Part shown: piece after piece, positions 1 through 11,153 of the stretch
Position numbering within the stretch: the stretch's first letter is position 1
Layout of the letters: each line of letters begins with the position of its first letter
Assembly: GCA_900312665.1 (NCBI GenBank)
Contig: ONZQ02000010.1
Location: 1,448,278 to 1,512,277, forward strand
From: Cephalotrichum gorgonifer
Lineage: Eukaryota > Ascomycota > Sordariomycetes > Microascales > Microascaceae
Reading direction: 5' to 3'
Length of the DNA stretch: 64,000 bases
Notes under the pieces: generated by a model
What the model saw: the letters and a program-made list of their open reading frames with translations, nothing else
The model's database searches: none
Told to the model about the DNA's origin: nothing
Program-made: the position numbers and the translations under genes

Positions 1-370
1 GAGGTCATGATTCTCAACCGAAACACGATATTCGAGCTCATACTCCCTCACAAAGTTTCTAAGATTAGCCTGGTGCTTGGTGGCCTCTCGGCATACGGTC
101 ACATCTGAATAGAGGCGGTGGTATTATGCCCTCCAAATGAATTGTATTGCTACGTTGTCGGATAGGTTGGAACATCCCTGTTCTCTTTACTCAGTTTGAT
201 ATTTCTGTTAGAATGTGGTGATGACAAGAAGGGCATTATATAGGAGGAGACGTAACACCCGGGTGCATTCTCTAAAGTCTGCATGTCTTGGGCCCTTCCA
301 GTAATGTGTCTGCAATGATTTCATTCCGGGAAACGAATCTTCCATTCACATCCACTTAACCCTATGCGTA
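1..370. other. No gene recognised (left flank)
   Basis: Non-coding flank downstream of the DUF2264 gene. I see no long reading frame with a recognisable family, no tRNA and no repeat. Confidence 0.5.
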
Positions 371-2573
371 CTACGCGGGTGGAACACTGACAGTGACCTC
401 CAGCTTGCCTCCATGACCCAGCTTGACCACGGGCCTCTTCCTCCAGAGTACGCGCGCCTCACCTCTATCCAAATCCGCACACATCTTGACGGCGAAAACG
501 CCCGTGACAAAAATCCTGTCACGGGTGTTGTCATCAGTTGAGAGCTCGAGGTCGTGCCGGACAAATGGCATCATCGTCCTTGACGTGATCAAGTTAGTAT
601 TCGGATCCAGCCGCATCACGCCGGACGCTGTGGCCAAGACAGGTGCACAAGCACACCCGTCCGTAGAACCCTGCTGCCCTACTAAGCCACTGGTCAAGTC
701 TACGACGCCGCTGGTGCCCCCGGGCGATATGACTAGCGCACCACCGCGTTCGCTTGCGCAGTCAGCGACCCAGCCATCTTCGTGCATTCCACTCTCTCGC
801 AGCTCCGGAATGAAGTAGCCAGAGGGGAAAGAACTGGCGGTGGCGAAACCACCATCTACGAGACTGAAGCTCTCAGGATCGGGCCCGGCTGACGAGCCGC
901 GGACACGGTGGACTCGTATGTGCCACCCAGGGAGCGAGGCAAGGGGCGGGATGAGTGTCGTCTCGATCTCGAAGCTCCGAAGGTGGGATCGCGGCTTCCA
1001 GGTACTCATCAGGCCTGTTACGTGCTTGCCACCGCTGCCGCCGATGCTGATATCCACCAGGTGCACGTCTTCCGGCGATGACCTTGTTCGCCACCAGTCG
1101 TCGTGGCTGAACTGGATGGCGAGCGTACTATCGGGTGCCGTCTGGTGGAGTAAGGGTCCCGTGGGGACGCTGAACCCGAAGGTGGAGGAGTAGGCGAACT
1201 TTCCGTACTTTGCCTCACGGCCCTTAAAGGGCCTTGTCGTCGACTGGCCCGATGAGAGGAGGTAGGTGTGGAAGGGGTCATTGACGATGATTTGTCTGGG
1301 CGGCCAGATAACTGTCGACTCGGGCGCGAGACTGGAGGGGGATTCTCCTGACCACGTTAACACGAGCGGGTAATTTTCTTCTTCAATAGCCCAGAAATTG
1401 TCTGTAGGAGGGAGCGCGAGGACCACCAAGGACTTGAGGCACCAGTAAGGGGACTGGGGCGAGTTGTAGTCTTCAGCCATGTACATGTTTGGGTACGCGA
1501 AGCCGATGGTAAGTGTTCCGCCGGCGTGGAACATTTCTGCTCGATCTTCATGTGCCCACCAGCGGAGGTGGCGGAGGAGGAGGCCTTTTACTGCGCCGAG
1601 GCTAAGGGGTGGGCCCAGATCGACTTGTGCTAGGACCGCGGCTGCCCAGAATGCGGCGAAGGCGAAGCGGTAGATCATGCTGCGGCCAAATGGGATCGCT
1701 GCTCCTGCTCTATTTTAGTCCTCTGTACTCTCATGGTAGGATGTGTCTTGGAGAGCTTCATGTTTGCTTACCGTCGGGATCGAAGAACCTCCAGAACTTG
1801 GAGGAAAACTCCCGTGCTTGGGCCTTGTACCTCCATACCCGCTCCTCATACTCATTCCCGTCCGTGAAGCGCACGAATAGCAGCTGCGCGAACTGGATGG
1901 CGAAGCTACCGGAATAATAGTCGGCCTGCGACCGCTCCTCTCCCCAAACCCCATCGCTACTCCACCCCTCGCCTAGGTAAAACGAGTCCAGGATCGCAAG
2001 GTCGGACTCAATCTCCTCCTGGACTTCTTCCTGAGGTACACCGAGCGTCTTTACTAGGGCTAAGTTGACAAACACTCTGAACCAGCGCCAATTGTTGACG
2101 GGCATCCGCTTGCCGTGGATGCCCCTGAGCCAGGAGACAAGGTTCCCCCTGACCAGCTCATCCATACCCGACAGGAATACGTCCGGGGCAAGCATCAGCG
2201 CGTATGCTATACTCTCCGTCTCCACCATACGTTGGTCGGAATCATCGATCTCGCCCCAGTATTCGGGAGACTCGGGGTCTACGCCAGCAGCGACTCCTTC
2301 GATCCAGGATGACAGGCCGAGTGTCTCATCCAGAGCGTCGTCGGTGTCACGGTCGTGCAGCAGTAGCGGCGCAACGACAAAAAGGGGCCGGGCGAAGCCC
2401 TCGAGTTGGGCGGCAATCTCGTCGAAGCCAGTTGCGGTCTGGAATGGGAACCGGATTCGTGCCTTGGCGGGGGATTTGTGAGGGGCTAGGGGACCGATGA
2501 GGGCGGATGCTGCGCGGACTAGGTCCGCTCTGGTGCGAAGGGGGTTGGAGGTGAAGCCGGGGAGAGGAGGCAT
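371..2573 (-). CDS. DUF2264 family protein, candidate carbohydrate-active enzyme
   Basis: Two exons, 2573-1772 and 1704-371, joined over a 67-nt intron (1705-1771); the join reads FFDPDG-AAIPFGRS, a conserved block of the family. The predicted protein is about 711 residues with no signal peptide, so it is probably cytosolic. The N-terminal part begins MPPLPGF and has the Trp/acid-rich NNWRWFRVF and EGWSSDG segments expected of an (alpha/alpha) barrel; the C-terminal part is beta-rich. I recall that some DUF2264 proteins belong to a CAZy family with beta-glucuronidase activity, but could not check this. It is divergently transcribed from the Zn2Cys6 gene at 3335 and lies near a GH88 gene, which supports a role in uronate or oligosaccharide breakdown. 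Family call is strong; function is inferred. Confidence 0.85.
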
Positions 2574-3334
2574 AATTGCTGGCGTCCGCTTTGCATATGT
2601 GTGTGTTTGAAAGAGATAATGTTTCTTCTTGGCCGAGGTCTCGACTTGCGAAGGCCGTCAGACATTTGAATGCCCCGATGAGGAGAGATTGCAGGTTGTG
2701 TGGTGAGACCAGGATAATATCGGCTGCACTAGCTTCTTTGATGTAGGATAACAGAACGAAGACCCCCTGTTCTCGACATGCAGGATCGCTCGTGAGGGGG
2801 TTCCGGTAGTCGGGCGAAATGCCCGGAACAAGTGGGACCCGAGAAAGCGGAACACCAAGGCAGGTCGACGTGGTCGATACCTAACGTGAGCTGATTGGTC
2901 CACCCTATTTTTAACCCACTCTTCCGACTTACCTGACAAACCATCAAGCTTAAGGTGCCAATCGCTCGGCCGAGACTGCATCAGTCCCTGGAGCGTCATG
3001 CTGCTCTTATCCCCGCATCATCAGAGGGGCCCAGCAGGAACGCGTATCGTATCCGGAGAAGTAACGCTAATGCACTTTTGGCAAACAAGGTTGTCGGTCC
3101 ACATTAGCCCGATGTGTGTCTCCACTCACCCTGCACCGCCTATTTCCCTGCAAAAGCTAAAGACTGAGGAGTTAGTAGGCTCGGGATTCGGGCAATGTCT
3201 TGCGGGGTTCGGAGAAACTACTTTAAAGTGAACGCCCGCCGCTCTCGATTGTACCAACGGAGCCCGCCTGCTCGACCATTGGACTCGGAGACAGAGACCC
3301 ACCCGTCCCCCGCCTCCGGACAAATTCGTGAGCT
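2574..3334. promoter_or_regulatory. Divergent promoter between DUF2264 gene and Zn2Cys6 gene
   Basis: A 761-bp divergent intergenic stretch without a credible gene. It holds a nested inverted repeat at 2800-2829: outer arms GTTCCGG/CCGGAAC and inner arms CGGGC/GCCCG around GAAAT. Such CGG/CCG pairs are the usual kind of site for Zn2Cys6 dimers. That this site is used is inferred from position only. Confidence 0.5.
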
Positions 3335-6108
3335 ATGGAGGACAGCAGACATCAGTCTATGTCCGTACCGGCAACTCAGGATGACCCTCGAGATCCGAAT
3401 GACGGGTCTGAGCCCGCCTCGGCCTGCACCACGTGCCGTCGTCGCAAACTGAAGTGCTCCAAGGAGGTGCCCAGGTGTCAACAGTGCCGAAAGACGGGTA
3501 AGCAAAGGTTCATTTCAGATTTCTAGAACAAGTGTGCCATGTTGACCTGTTCGTTGCTATGTACTCGTAGGCGTGGAATGCGTGTATGATAATAAACGGA
3601 ACAAGTCTGGTATGAAAACGGGGGCCATCGAAGGTCTGCATCGGAGGCTAGGTAATCCCTCCCCCTAAAACATCGTTCGAAGCCTTGCTCAGAGTGGGTC
3701 CCATCCGCTTACACAATGAATAAGATGCGTTAGAGAAGAGGGTTGAGGCGAATGAAAGTCGAACGGATTCCTGGCAAGGCTCACACAGCCCAAATGGAAC
3801 ATTCTCGGGACGACACGCACCGGATCCCTTCGGCATACTGTCCTCTCTTGCCGATGAGCTAAGACTGTTCAACGAAGGGCAGCAACAGCAGTACCAGCAC
3901 CCCTATAATGCATCTGTCCAAAATAAGCGGAGCCCTCCTGATGCTTCAGTCCTACAGCAGCAGCACCTGTCGCCGAAACGACGAAGGCTAGACGTCGCGG
4001 ACGAGCATCGCAGTTGTTGTTACCAGCCACAGGAAGTCTTCGGGGCATCGGGGATACCGGACGAGAGGGTGCTTGATGCTCTATTGAGAGCATATTTCTC
4101 CCACGTTCACCCATGGATCCCCATGATTCACGAAGGCAGGCTGAGAAATCGACTCTCTGCTGAGGGTTCCATGCCCCCAGAGCAAGAGCAGAAGTTGCGG
4201 ATGTTGCTTACGGCCATCCGGCTCGTTGGCGCGCGGTTCATCGCAGACCGTGAGATGGCATCACGTTGCGTGGAAGATATCGACGACAAACAGAGCCATG
4301 TCAGAGACTGGGTCATCTTGCAGGCTGTGAAGAGACCATGCGTCGAAAGCCTGCAAGCCTTGATCTTGTTGGCGTTTGATGATGTGAGGGCGGCACCCAG
4401 TCCCAAGTCTAAATAGGACCGTCCACCGATATTAGTGATTCCGCTAACTATCCCTCAGATTGGTAGCGGCCAGGCCTCGTTGGCGTGGCCGATAATTGGG
4501 TCCCTCACCCGCACGGCGGAGTATCTTCAGCTCACCGTCGAACACGGCGTGTTCGACCGCCAAGCGCAGCCCTTGGTCCGAGCATACACCCTCCTCGCAC
4601 CAGCTGAAAATTGGACCCAGGAAGAAGAGCGTCGGAGGGTCTTCTGGAACATCTTCAACCTCGACCGCTACTGCTCGGTCACCATGGGCTGGAATACCAG
4701 CCTCACCTCGCACGACGTCAATCGTCGGCTCCCGTGCGATGGCATAAGCTGGAGAAAGGAAGATGCTGTGGAGACACCCTTCTTCGGCATTTGGGACAAG
4801 GAAGCCGGACGCATCGGTAACCCGATTGCGTTTCTCCCTTCTCACTCCGCCCCATCTCCTCAGAGCCACCTGCAAGAACCACCCCCCATCACCCCTTCTG
4901 CCTCTGCCACCGGCTCAACGCCAGGCCCAAGCTCCTCCTTCCCCTCACCAACCGCCGCGACAATGGACATGTCTGCCGTCGGCGCCTTCGCCTACAGTAT
5001 CGAGGCAACCGAGTCCCTTAGCCGAGTAAACACCTACTTCCTCCAGCAAAGGAGCGTCCGCGACGAGCGTGACCTCCCCTTCTGGTTGACCCGCTTCAAG
5101 GAGCTTGACCTCCGCCTCGTTCACTGGAAGATGTTCCTCCCGCGGAAGTGGAAGGCCGACAACGTCACCGCCAGGCCCGGCTCGCACATGGACCCTAACC
5201 TCACGCTCGCACACGTCACGCACAACGCCTCCATGATCCTGCTGCACCAGGTCGTCGCGTTTCCGCTGCCGGAGTGGGACGCCTTCAAGCATCGGCTGCC
5301 GAGCGCGCTGAGCGTCGATACGTGCGAGGCCGCGGCGGTGGAGATCGAGGTGATTGCGCGGAACTTCCTGAGGTATACCGAAGGGGGGCAGGGGGGGAAG
5401 ACAATGCCTGTGTCAAGCCAGTTTGCGTTTTGCGTCTATATCGCGGCGAGGTTCCTATTAGTGCTTTGGCGTGGTCGTGCGGGTGAACGGGAGGGTGAGA
5501 GGAGAATACTTGCGCCGGAGTTTGGGACGCTCTTGCATATCCTGTACGATATGGCGAAGCGCTGGTCTGGGCCACATGTGCTTGATTCCAACAGGAAAGC
5601 CAACCTGGCGGACAAGTACGCGCAGCAGCTGAGTGCATTACACGCTAGGTGTATCGAGGACGACCAATACCGTATCGACCCGTTGAGTTATACCACCGAG
5701 ATGGCCTACGACGTCGCGTCTACACCTGAATCTGCCCAGGTTAACTACGGACCGGATCATCTCGGCAATCGGCAGATGCACGGCCAATCCGAGATGACCA
5801 GGACCACACCACCTGAAATTCATCGAGTACAGCAGCCACCTCAGCAACAGGGCAGCACGCCAAGTTCAGTTAACCCATCTATCAGGGCCAATGTCACTAG
5901 TCCAGACAGTTCTATCTCATTTTCAAGGGGGAATCAACAACGAGGCGACCATCAGCAACGCGGTGACCTTTACCGAAGCAGCTTGGGGACTGGAGAGGCG
6001 GGGGGGATCTCACAGGTGTTCATGGACCAACAATTCTTGGACCTCGATCGTGTCATCAGCTATGATGATGGCATGTTTGGATCCGAGTTTGATAGCGCGA
6101 CGTGGTGA
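3335..6108 (+). CDS. Zn2Cys6 transcription factor with fungal_trans domain
   Basis: Four exons (3335-3497, 3571-3651, 3734-4383, 4459-6108) give 847 residues in one frame. The DNA-binding cluster is near residues 31-59: CTTCRRRKLKC, then CQQC, then VECVY, split by the first intron. A short coiled linker (HRRLEKRVEANE) follows, as is typical. The middle-homology region includes YFSHVHPWIPMIHEGR and ERRRVFWNIFNLDRYCS, the signature of the fungal_trans domain. The C-terminus is Gln/Ser/Pro-rich. The gene is divergent from the DUF2264 gene and converges on the GH88 gene 264 bp away, so it is the natural candidate regulator of the flanking catabolic genes. The inducer is unknown. Confidence 0.9.
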
Positions 6109-6371
6109 TATTGTGTAGTCAGACGGCTCCTGGAGGTCTTGGACTCTGTCGTTTATTCTTATATAAATATCGGAATGGTACCTCGGCCTTTAGTTTTATT
6201 TACATGTAAGAGCGCATCACTAGGATAAAGCTGAGCAAAGCTACAGAGAAACATCATATATCAGAGTTTTCGTGCTTCTTCTTGTCCATCATAGTTGGAG
6301 CATGATGTCCTATGCAACCCATGGAATGTTCCCATGAAGACATAGCATCTAAACACTGATACCATGGTAGG

Positions 6372-8024
6372 CTACACTATTCCCATCTGCATGAGCCTGT
6401 TTCCGTATTCCACCAGGTAGTAATCCCCATAAACGAGCCCGTGATCCGCCAATCGCCTCCGCGCATGCTCGTTGTTATTCGCCGTCCCATTCTTCAACAC
6501 ACTGTCAAACGTCTTCCCAGGCACCACATCCTCGACCTGCAGGGTCCCCTCCTCGCCGGGCCCCGTCGACAGCCTCGCCCGCTCGTCCGCGAGTGATAAA
6601 TCAAAGGTATCCTGGACAATGCGTATAGATGCCTCCAAGAACCTCTTCGCTAAGGGGTAATCGCCCCGTGAACTGAGCGCCTGGAACAACAACAGCATCC
6701 CGTTCGCAGCGATGCCGCCAGCCGAAGTGTCCCTGGGGGGTAGGTTTGCAGGATTGTCGCAAGGCGCGTCGAAATCCCAAAGCGGGACGTTCCGGCCCAC
6801 GATCTTGGTGGACCCTGTTGCCTCGTCCACGACGCTGATATCCATGCAAGCTGGCGCGGTCTCGAGGCGGTAGAGGAAATACTCCGCCACACCGCAGGCG
6901 ACCTCCAGGAACAGAGGATCCTTGGTCCAGTTGTACGTCTGCGCATACCCCAGGATGGCCCACGCCTGGCCCCTAGACCACGTTGAGTCGTTTGAATACC
7001 CCTGCGCTGTCCAGCGCCACTTCATCTCGCCAGTTGCCGGATCCAGGTTCGCGACGTGGCACGTGGAGTATAGCGTCCCATCGTATCCATCCCCGTCCTT
7101 GGCCAGAGTAGTGACTGTCTCGGGCCGGAGGTGCGTCTCGATGAGTGTCCGCGCGTGAGTGGTGGCGATCGTCGCGAGATTACGATCCTCGACGGTATCG
7201 CTATGCGCGGCTGCGTAGTAGAGCAGGTCCAGATTGCATAAGCTGTCGATGATGATGAGCACGTTGTTCTCCATATCGGTTACAGTAATTTCTTTCTTGA
7301 GCAGCTTGTCCCAGCTGCGGATTACGCCGGCCGAGGGAACGTAGCGCGTCGCTAGGCTCCGGGCCGCGTGGAGTATGGTGTCCAGACTGCGCGGGTTGGA
7401 CGTGAGTTCCCACTCGCGTTGTAAGGCAGGCATGATGATGAAGCCCAGGTCGTGAGTATCCCTACGAGAGGCCATGGTGTAGAGGGGCTCCGTCCAGACG
7501 GCGCAGTCCGTCGCGAGGCGCTCGAGAAGCTCCCGACGCGTGATGAGAGGTGCGCGTGTACCATATGTCTCGCCGTCGGTATTGACGTTGACATGCTGCG
7601 GGTATTTGATGAGGCGCTCGCGTAGGGCCCAGAGCTGGCCGGGGAAGAAGCCGCATGTCCAGAATTCAGGCTCCCTGTACTCATAGCGACCGTAGTTTGG
7701 GCCTCTCTGAGCGACTGTCTCGGGGAATCCGAACGGGAATTTCCGGGGGCCTGCGAAGGTGGTGGTGTTGTCCAGGGATCTAGTCGCCGTTCGGATCGCC
7801 TTTGCGAGTATGTTTTCGCTGAAGGCTTCCGATAGCAGGGACTTTACGTCGCGGTTCGGGCGGACGATAGGCTTGCTGGTTTGATCGGTGGGGTTGACAT
7901 CTGACCAGGATGTCTCGCTCCCTGGTGCAGCATCTACTAGGGGCAGGTGGCTTTGGGTGCGTTCGGAGGTGTCCGGGGGCAGGGTGGGATCTGACGATGA
8001 TGAAGCCATTGCCAAGTCTGCCAT
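6372..8024 (-). CDS. GH88 unsaturated glucuronyl/galacturonyl hydrolase-like protein
   Basis: Intronless, 550 residues. Family 88 enzymes cleave 4,5-unsaturated uronic acids from oligosaccharides made by polysaccharide lyases, by hydrating the double bond. Two acidic positions of the family are visible: THDLGFIIM and NVLIIIDSLCNL; both contain the Asp residues I expect to be catalytic. WTCGFFPGQLWAL, WSRGQAWAILGYA and DTSAGGIAANGMLLL are further family blocks. The protein starts MADLAMASSSSDP, with no signal peptide, so it probably acts inside the cell on imported oligomers. It is longer than bacterial members (about 380) because of an N-terminal tail of roughly 70 residues. It is divergent from an anion-permease gene. 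Confidence 0.92.
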   Translation of the reverse strand: MADLAMASSSSDPTLPPDTSERTQSHLPLVDAAPGSETSWSDVNPTDQTSKPIVRPNRDVKSLLSEAFSENILAKAIRTATRSLDNTTTFAGPRKFPFGFPETVAQRGPNYGRYEYREPEFWTCGFFPGQLWALRERLIKYPQHVNVNTDGETYGTRAPLITRRELLERLATDCAVWTEPLYTMASRRDTHDLGFIIMPALQREWELTSNPRSLDTILHAARSLATRYVPSAGVIRSWDKLLKKEITVTDMENNVLIIIDSLCNLDLLYYAAAHSDTVEDRNLATIATTHARTLIETHLRPETVTTLAKDGDGYDGTLYSTCHVANLDPATGEMKWRWTAQGYSNDSTWSRGQAWAILGYAQTYNWTKDPLFLEVACGVAEYFLYRLETAPACMDISVVDEATGSTKIVGRNVPLWDFDAPCDNPANLPPRDTSAGGIAANGMLLLFQALSSRGDYPLAKRFLEASIRIVQDTFDLSLADERARLSTGPGEEGTLQVEDVVPGKTFDSVLKNGTANNNEHARRRLADHGLVYGDYYLVEYGNRLMQMGIV

Positions 8025-8802
8025 TGAATGGACAAGCTAGCCGGGGGGTGTATGAGGGACAGAGTATTGAAACTGGTTGGTTTGGTGGAGGTTGGGCAGT
8101 CTACCGTACGTTTACTCTAACGAATGGGATCTTGCATGCAGTGTTCAGAACGCAACAATTGGTGGGTGAGAAACCATTGCTATAATGTCCTGCACTGTCT
8201 CAAATAGTCACGTTCCCGGGTCGAGGACGTTCAGCCTGTATGAGCAAGCATACAATTCGGACCATTCGGCGGCGTGCACCTCATCCGAGGCCGGGTATTA
8301 TTGCCTCTATGCGAACATTTGCCTAGTCCTAGCGTAAGAGTACGTAGTGAGGCCAAGCCATTGCAGGTTGAGCCACCGAGCCAATTCATCCGAAGCCCGA
8401 ATTGTGGGTCTCGGGCCACATTGGCCCGCAGCTCCGCTTAACATCGCCCGAAGCCGACTACCAGCTGATCCCCGCGTCGCATTCTGTGATTGCGCCCCGG
8501 GGGGGGGGGGGTATTCACAACCTCAATTCTACGTGGATTAGGTTCAAGTTGACATACCCATTCCTATCGGCACATTGCCATGCGTACAATGCGGGGCCCC
8601 GGACTCGGGAGCGGGGAATCCTGAGCTTAAAAGGACGTATTCAAAAGCTCCAGCCATCCCAGACTATCCCCGTTTCTCCAAGGTCTCAAGGGCTCTTCAC
8701 CCCGGAGATAATACTCACCCAAACCACCCCAGCACCCCACCGTCATAGTGCTGCAGGCGAGCGAGTGCCATCCCCCCTTTTCGCCCACTCCTTGTTTTCA
8801 AC
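8025..8802. promoter_or_regulatory. Divergent promoter between GH88 and MFS permease genes
   Basis: A 778-bp bidirectional promoter region. It contains a 13-G homopolymer at 8499-8511 and the palindrome described separately at 8412-8428. No coding sequence is recognised. Confidence 0.55.
8412..8428. promoter_or_regulatory. Perfect CGG-N11-CCG inverted repeat, candidate Zn2Cys6 binding site
   Basis: The sequence is CGGGCCA-CAT-TGGCCCG: 7-bp perfect arms around a 3-bp centre, giving CGG-N11-CCG, the spacing known for Gal4-type Zn2Cys6 dimers. It sits between the divergent GH88 and permease genes, 388-404 bp from either start. Binding by the regulator at 3335-6108 is an inference. Confidence 0.5.
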
Positions 8803-11153
8803 ATGACTTCTCAGCATAGGCCTAACGGAGATGACCTTGGCATCCAACCCGCCCAAGAGCAGTCCCGGATGTCTATCGACGGGGACAGTCCGCGAGATGT
8901 GGGCGCACCCGTAGTGAAAAACGGTGTCGTCGTCAGCTCCGCTACGAAGCCCCCGCAGAAGAACCTCTGGACTGCCTGGATGTACATCTTCGACTGGTAC
9001 CCTAGCCACTACAGCAAGGAAGAGAAGAAGCTGCTCAAAAAACTGGACAGGATAATTTTGCCGCTCATGTGAGTTCGAATTATTGCACCCACTTTGAATT
9101 CCACGGACATGAGCTAATAGGACCCCTTAGCTGCTCCATGTGTAAGTGTTCCGGATGGGGTCCCCAGCCAGTCCAGGATGGGCAGTGGCCTTGAGTAGTG
9201 GTGGCATTTGTGACGTGACTGATGGTCTGTAATATAACTTCAGACTTTATCAAGTGGCTGGATCAATCAAACATCAACAACGCGTACAACTCCGGCATGA
9301 AGGAGGACTTGGATTTGAAGGGTATTGAGTAAGTATCAGGGACCCCTTAATACCGCGCTTTGCAAGCACAACGTTCTCTTCTTGTTCCAAGTCTGGTATT
9401 CCGTTTTTGCTAACGAAAGAAACAGATACAACCTATTCTCTACGTTCTACAACATTGGCTACCTCATCCTTGAAATCCCCGTCATGCTCATCATCTCCCG
9501 ACCGAAGCTCTCCCGCTGGGTCCTGCCCGTATGCGAGACCCTCTGGACCATTGTCACCTTCGTCCAGTGCCGCAACAACAGCGCCCCGATGATCTACGGC
9601 ATGCGTTTCCTCATGGGTCTCCTTGAGACACCCGCCTCTAGTGGCTCTCTGTACATTCTCGCATCGTGGTACCGCTCCGACGAAGTCTTCAAGCGCGCCG
9701 GCGTCTGGTACGTCTCCAGCAATATCGGCGCCATGTTCGGGGGGTATATGCAGGCTGCTGCCCACGCGGGCCTGGACGGGAAGGGCGGAATGGCCGGATG
9801 GTATGTCATCCCTCACCTCTTTTTATCCCCCTACGAAAGGAAAAACAACGACGACGAAACCTCCCAGGTCGTTGAAAAACACCTTGTTCTAGATATTTTG
9901 GCAATTTTCTGTGTTACTTCCAGAAAATGGTGCATGTTTAATGGCTAGTTCTCAACTAAACTTTGCTCGGTAGGCGTTGGGTCTTTATTATCGACGGCGT
10001 CATATCCCTCCCCATCGCCCTCGCCGGCTTTTTCCTCTTCCCCGGCATCCCCACCAGCCCCCGAGTTTGGTAGCTCAAGGAGTCGGAGCAGAAGCTGGCT
10101 CAGGCACGCATGCAGTCGGATGGTGTCAAGAAGAGCGGTAAGATTGGGAAGCGCATGCTAAAGAGGGTCTTTGGTCACTGGCACTTTTACATTGCTGTTG
10201 GGACTTACGTATGGTAAGTTCATTTGCATTGCAGAGCAAACGTCAGGAAGAAGCAAGAGTGGCTGTCATACCCCCCTGTTTCGACCAGAAGCTGCATGCA
10301 CGGTACTGACAGCTTCAAAGTTTCCAACTGACTACTTGGGTCGCTGGCCAGATGATTGTCTGGGTTAAGTCGACCGGAGAATACTCCGTTGAACTCATCA
10401 ACATCATCCCGACCGGTGTGCAGGCTTTTGCCATTGTCGTCGGGATCGTCGTCCCCTCGTTTGCCATGTACGTGACAAGTCCCTTCTTTCCCTAGCTCAA
10501 AATCTTTAGAGACTTCCTCTTCCATACTGACGGAGCGTTCGACACAGGGTTTACCCCATCTGGGTCCCCTTCACATTCGCCGCCACGATTCTGCTCTTCT
10601 GCCACGCTTGTCTTCTGGCTTGGGAAATCCCATTGGGTCTGCACTTTGCTGCGTACTTCATGTTAGGGATGACATCGTGCATGACGCCCATGCTCTTCCC
10701 ATGGGTCCACCTCATCATGAAGGATGATAACGAGGCCAAGAGTTTCACAGCTGGATCCATGGTAAGTCCTATTCCCCGCCCCTTGGATCTACATTGGCGG
10801 TTTTTTCCAGTAATCCTGGCTAACCATGTGCTGGGATTACCGAATTTCAGATGACCGTTGCCTGGGCATTCTTCAGTTGGTACAATGTTGTGGCGTTCCC
10901 CATCACGGAGGGACCGCGCTGGACCAGAGGCTTCACTGCAAACGTGGTCTTGACGTGCTGTTACATCACCCTCTTCCTGGTTGGTCAGGTTCTCTGGAGA
11001 CGCGATATCAAGAAGGGGTTGTACAAGAGGGCCATCGAGGAGGAGGAAAATCAAGAGGCGCTGGATGAGAAGCTCGGGCCGGAGTTCTCGGCCGGAAAAG
11101 GTGTCAGCACCAACAACCACGTGGAGACTAGGCACGTTGAGGAGACAAAGTGA
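8803..11153 (+). CDS. MFS permease, allantoate/pantothenate (Dal5/Liz1) type, with in-frame TAG
   Basis: Eight exons: 8803-9068, 9131-9141 (an 11-nt microexon), 9244-9328, 9426-9800, 9974-10213, 10321-10467, 10548-10761 and 10851-11153. They read 546 codons in one frame. The family (anion:cation symporters) imports organic anions such as allantoate, pantothenate or uronates with protons. Typical segments are MYFIKWLDQSN, YNLFSTFYNIGYL, GLLETPASSGSLY and GWRWVFIIDG. A TAG at 10071-10073 interrupts the loop after transmembrane segment 6 (PRVW-stop-LKESEQKLAQ); no intron with valid ends removes it. The reading frame continues intact for the six remaining helices, so the loss is recent, an allele, or a base error. 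TGG to TAG is a likely origin. Confidence 0.82.

Noticed and set aside
9325..9948. 207-codon plus-strand frame in the permease gene
   Set aside because: It runs through introns at both ends; the true exon is 9426-9800.
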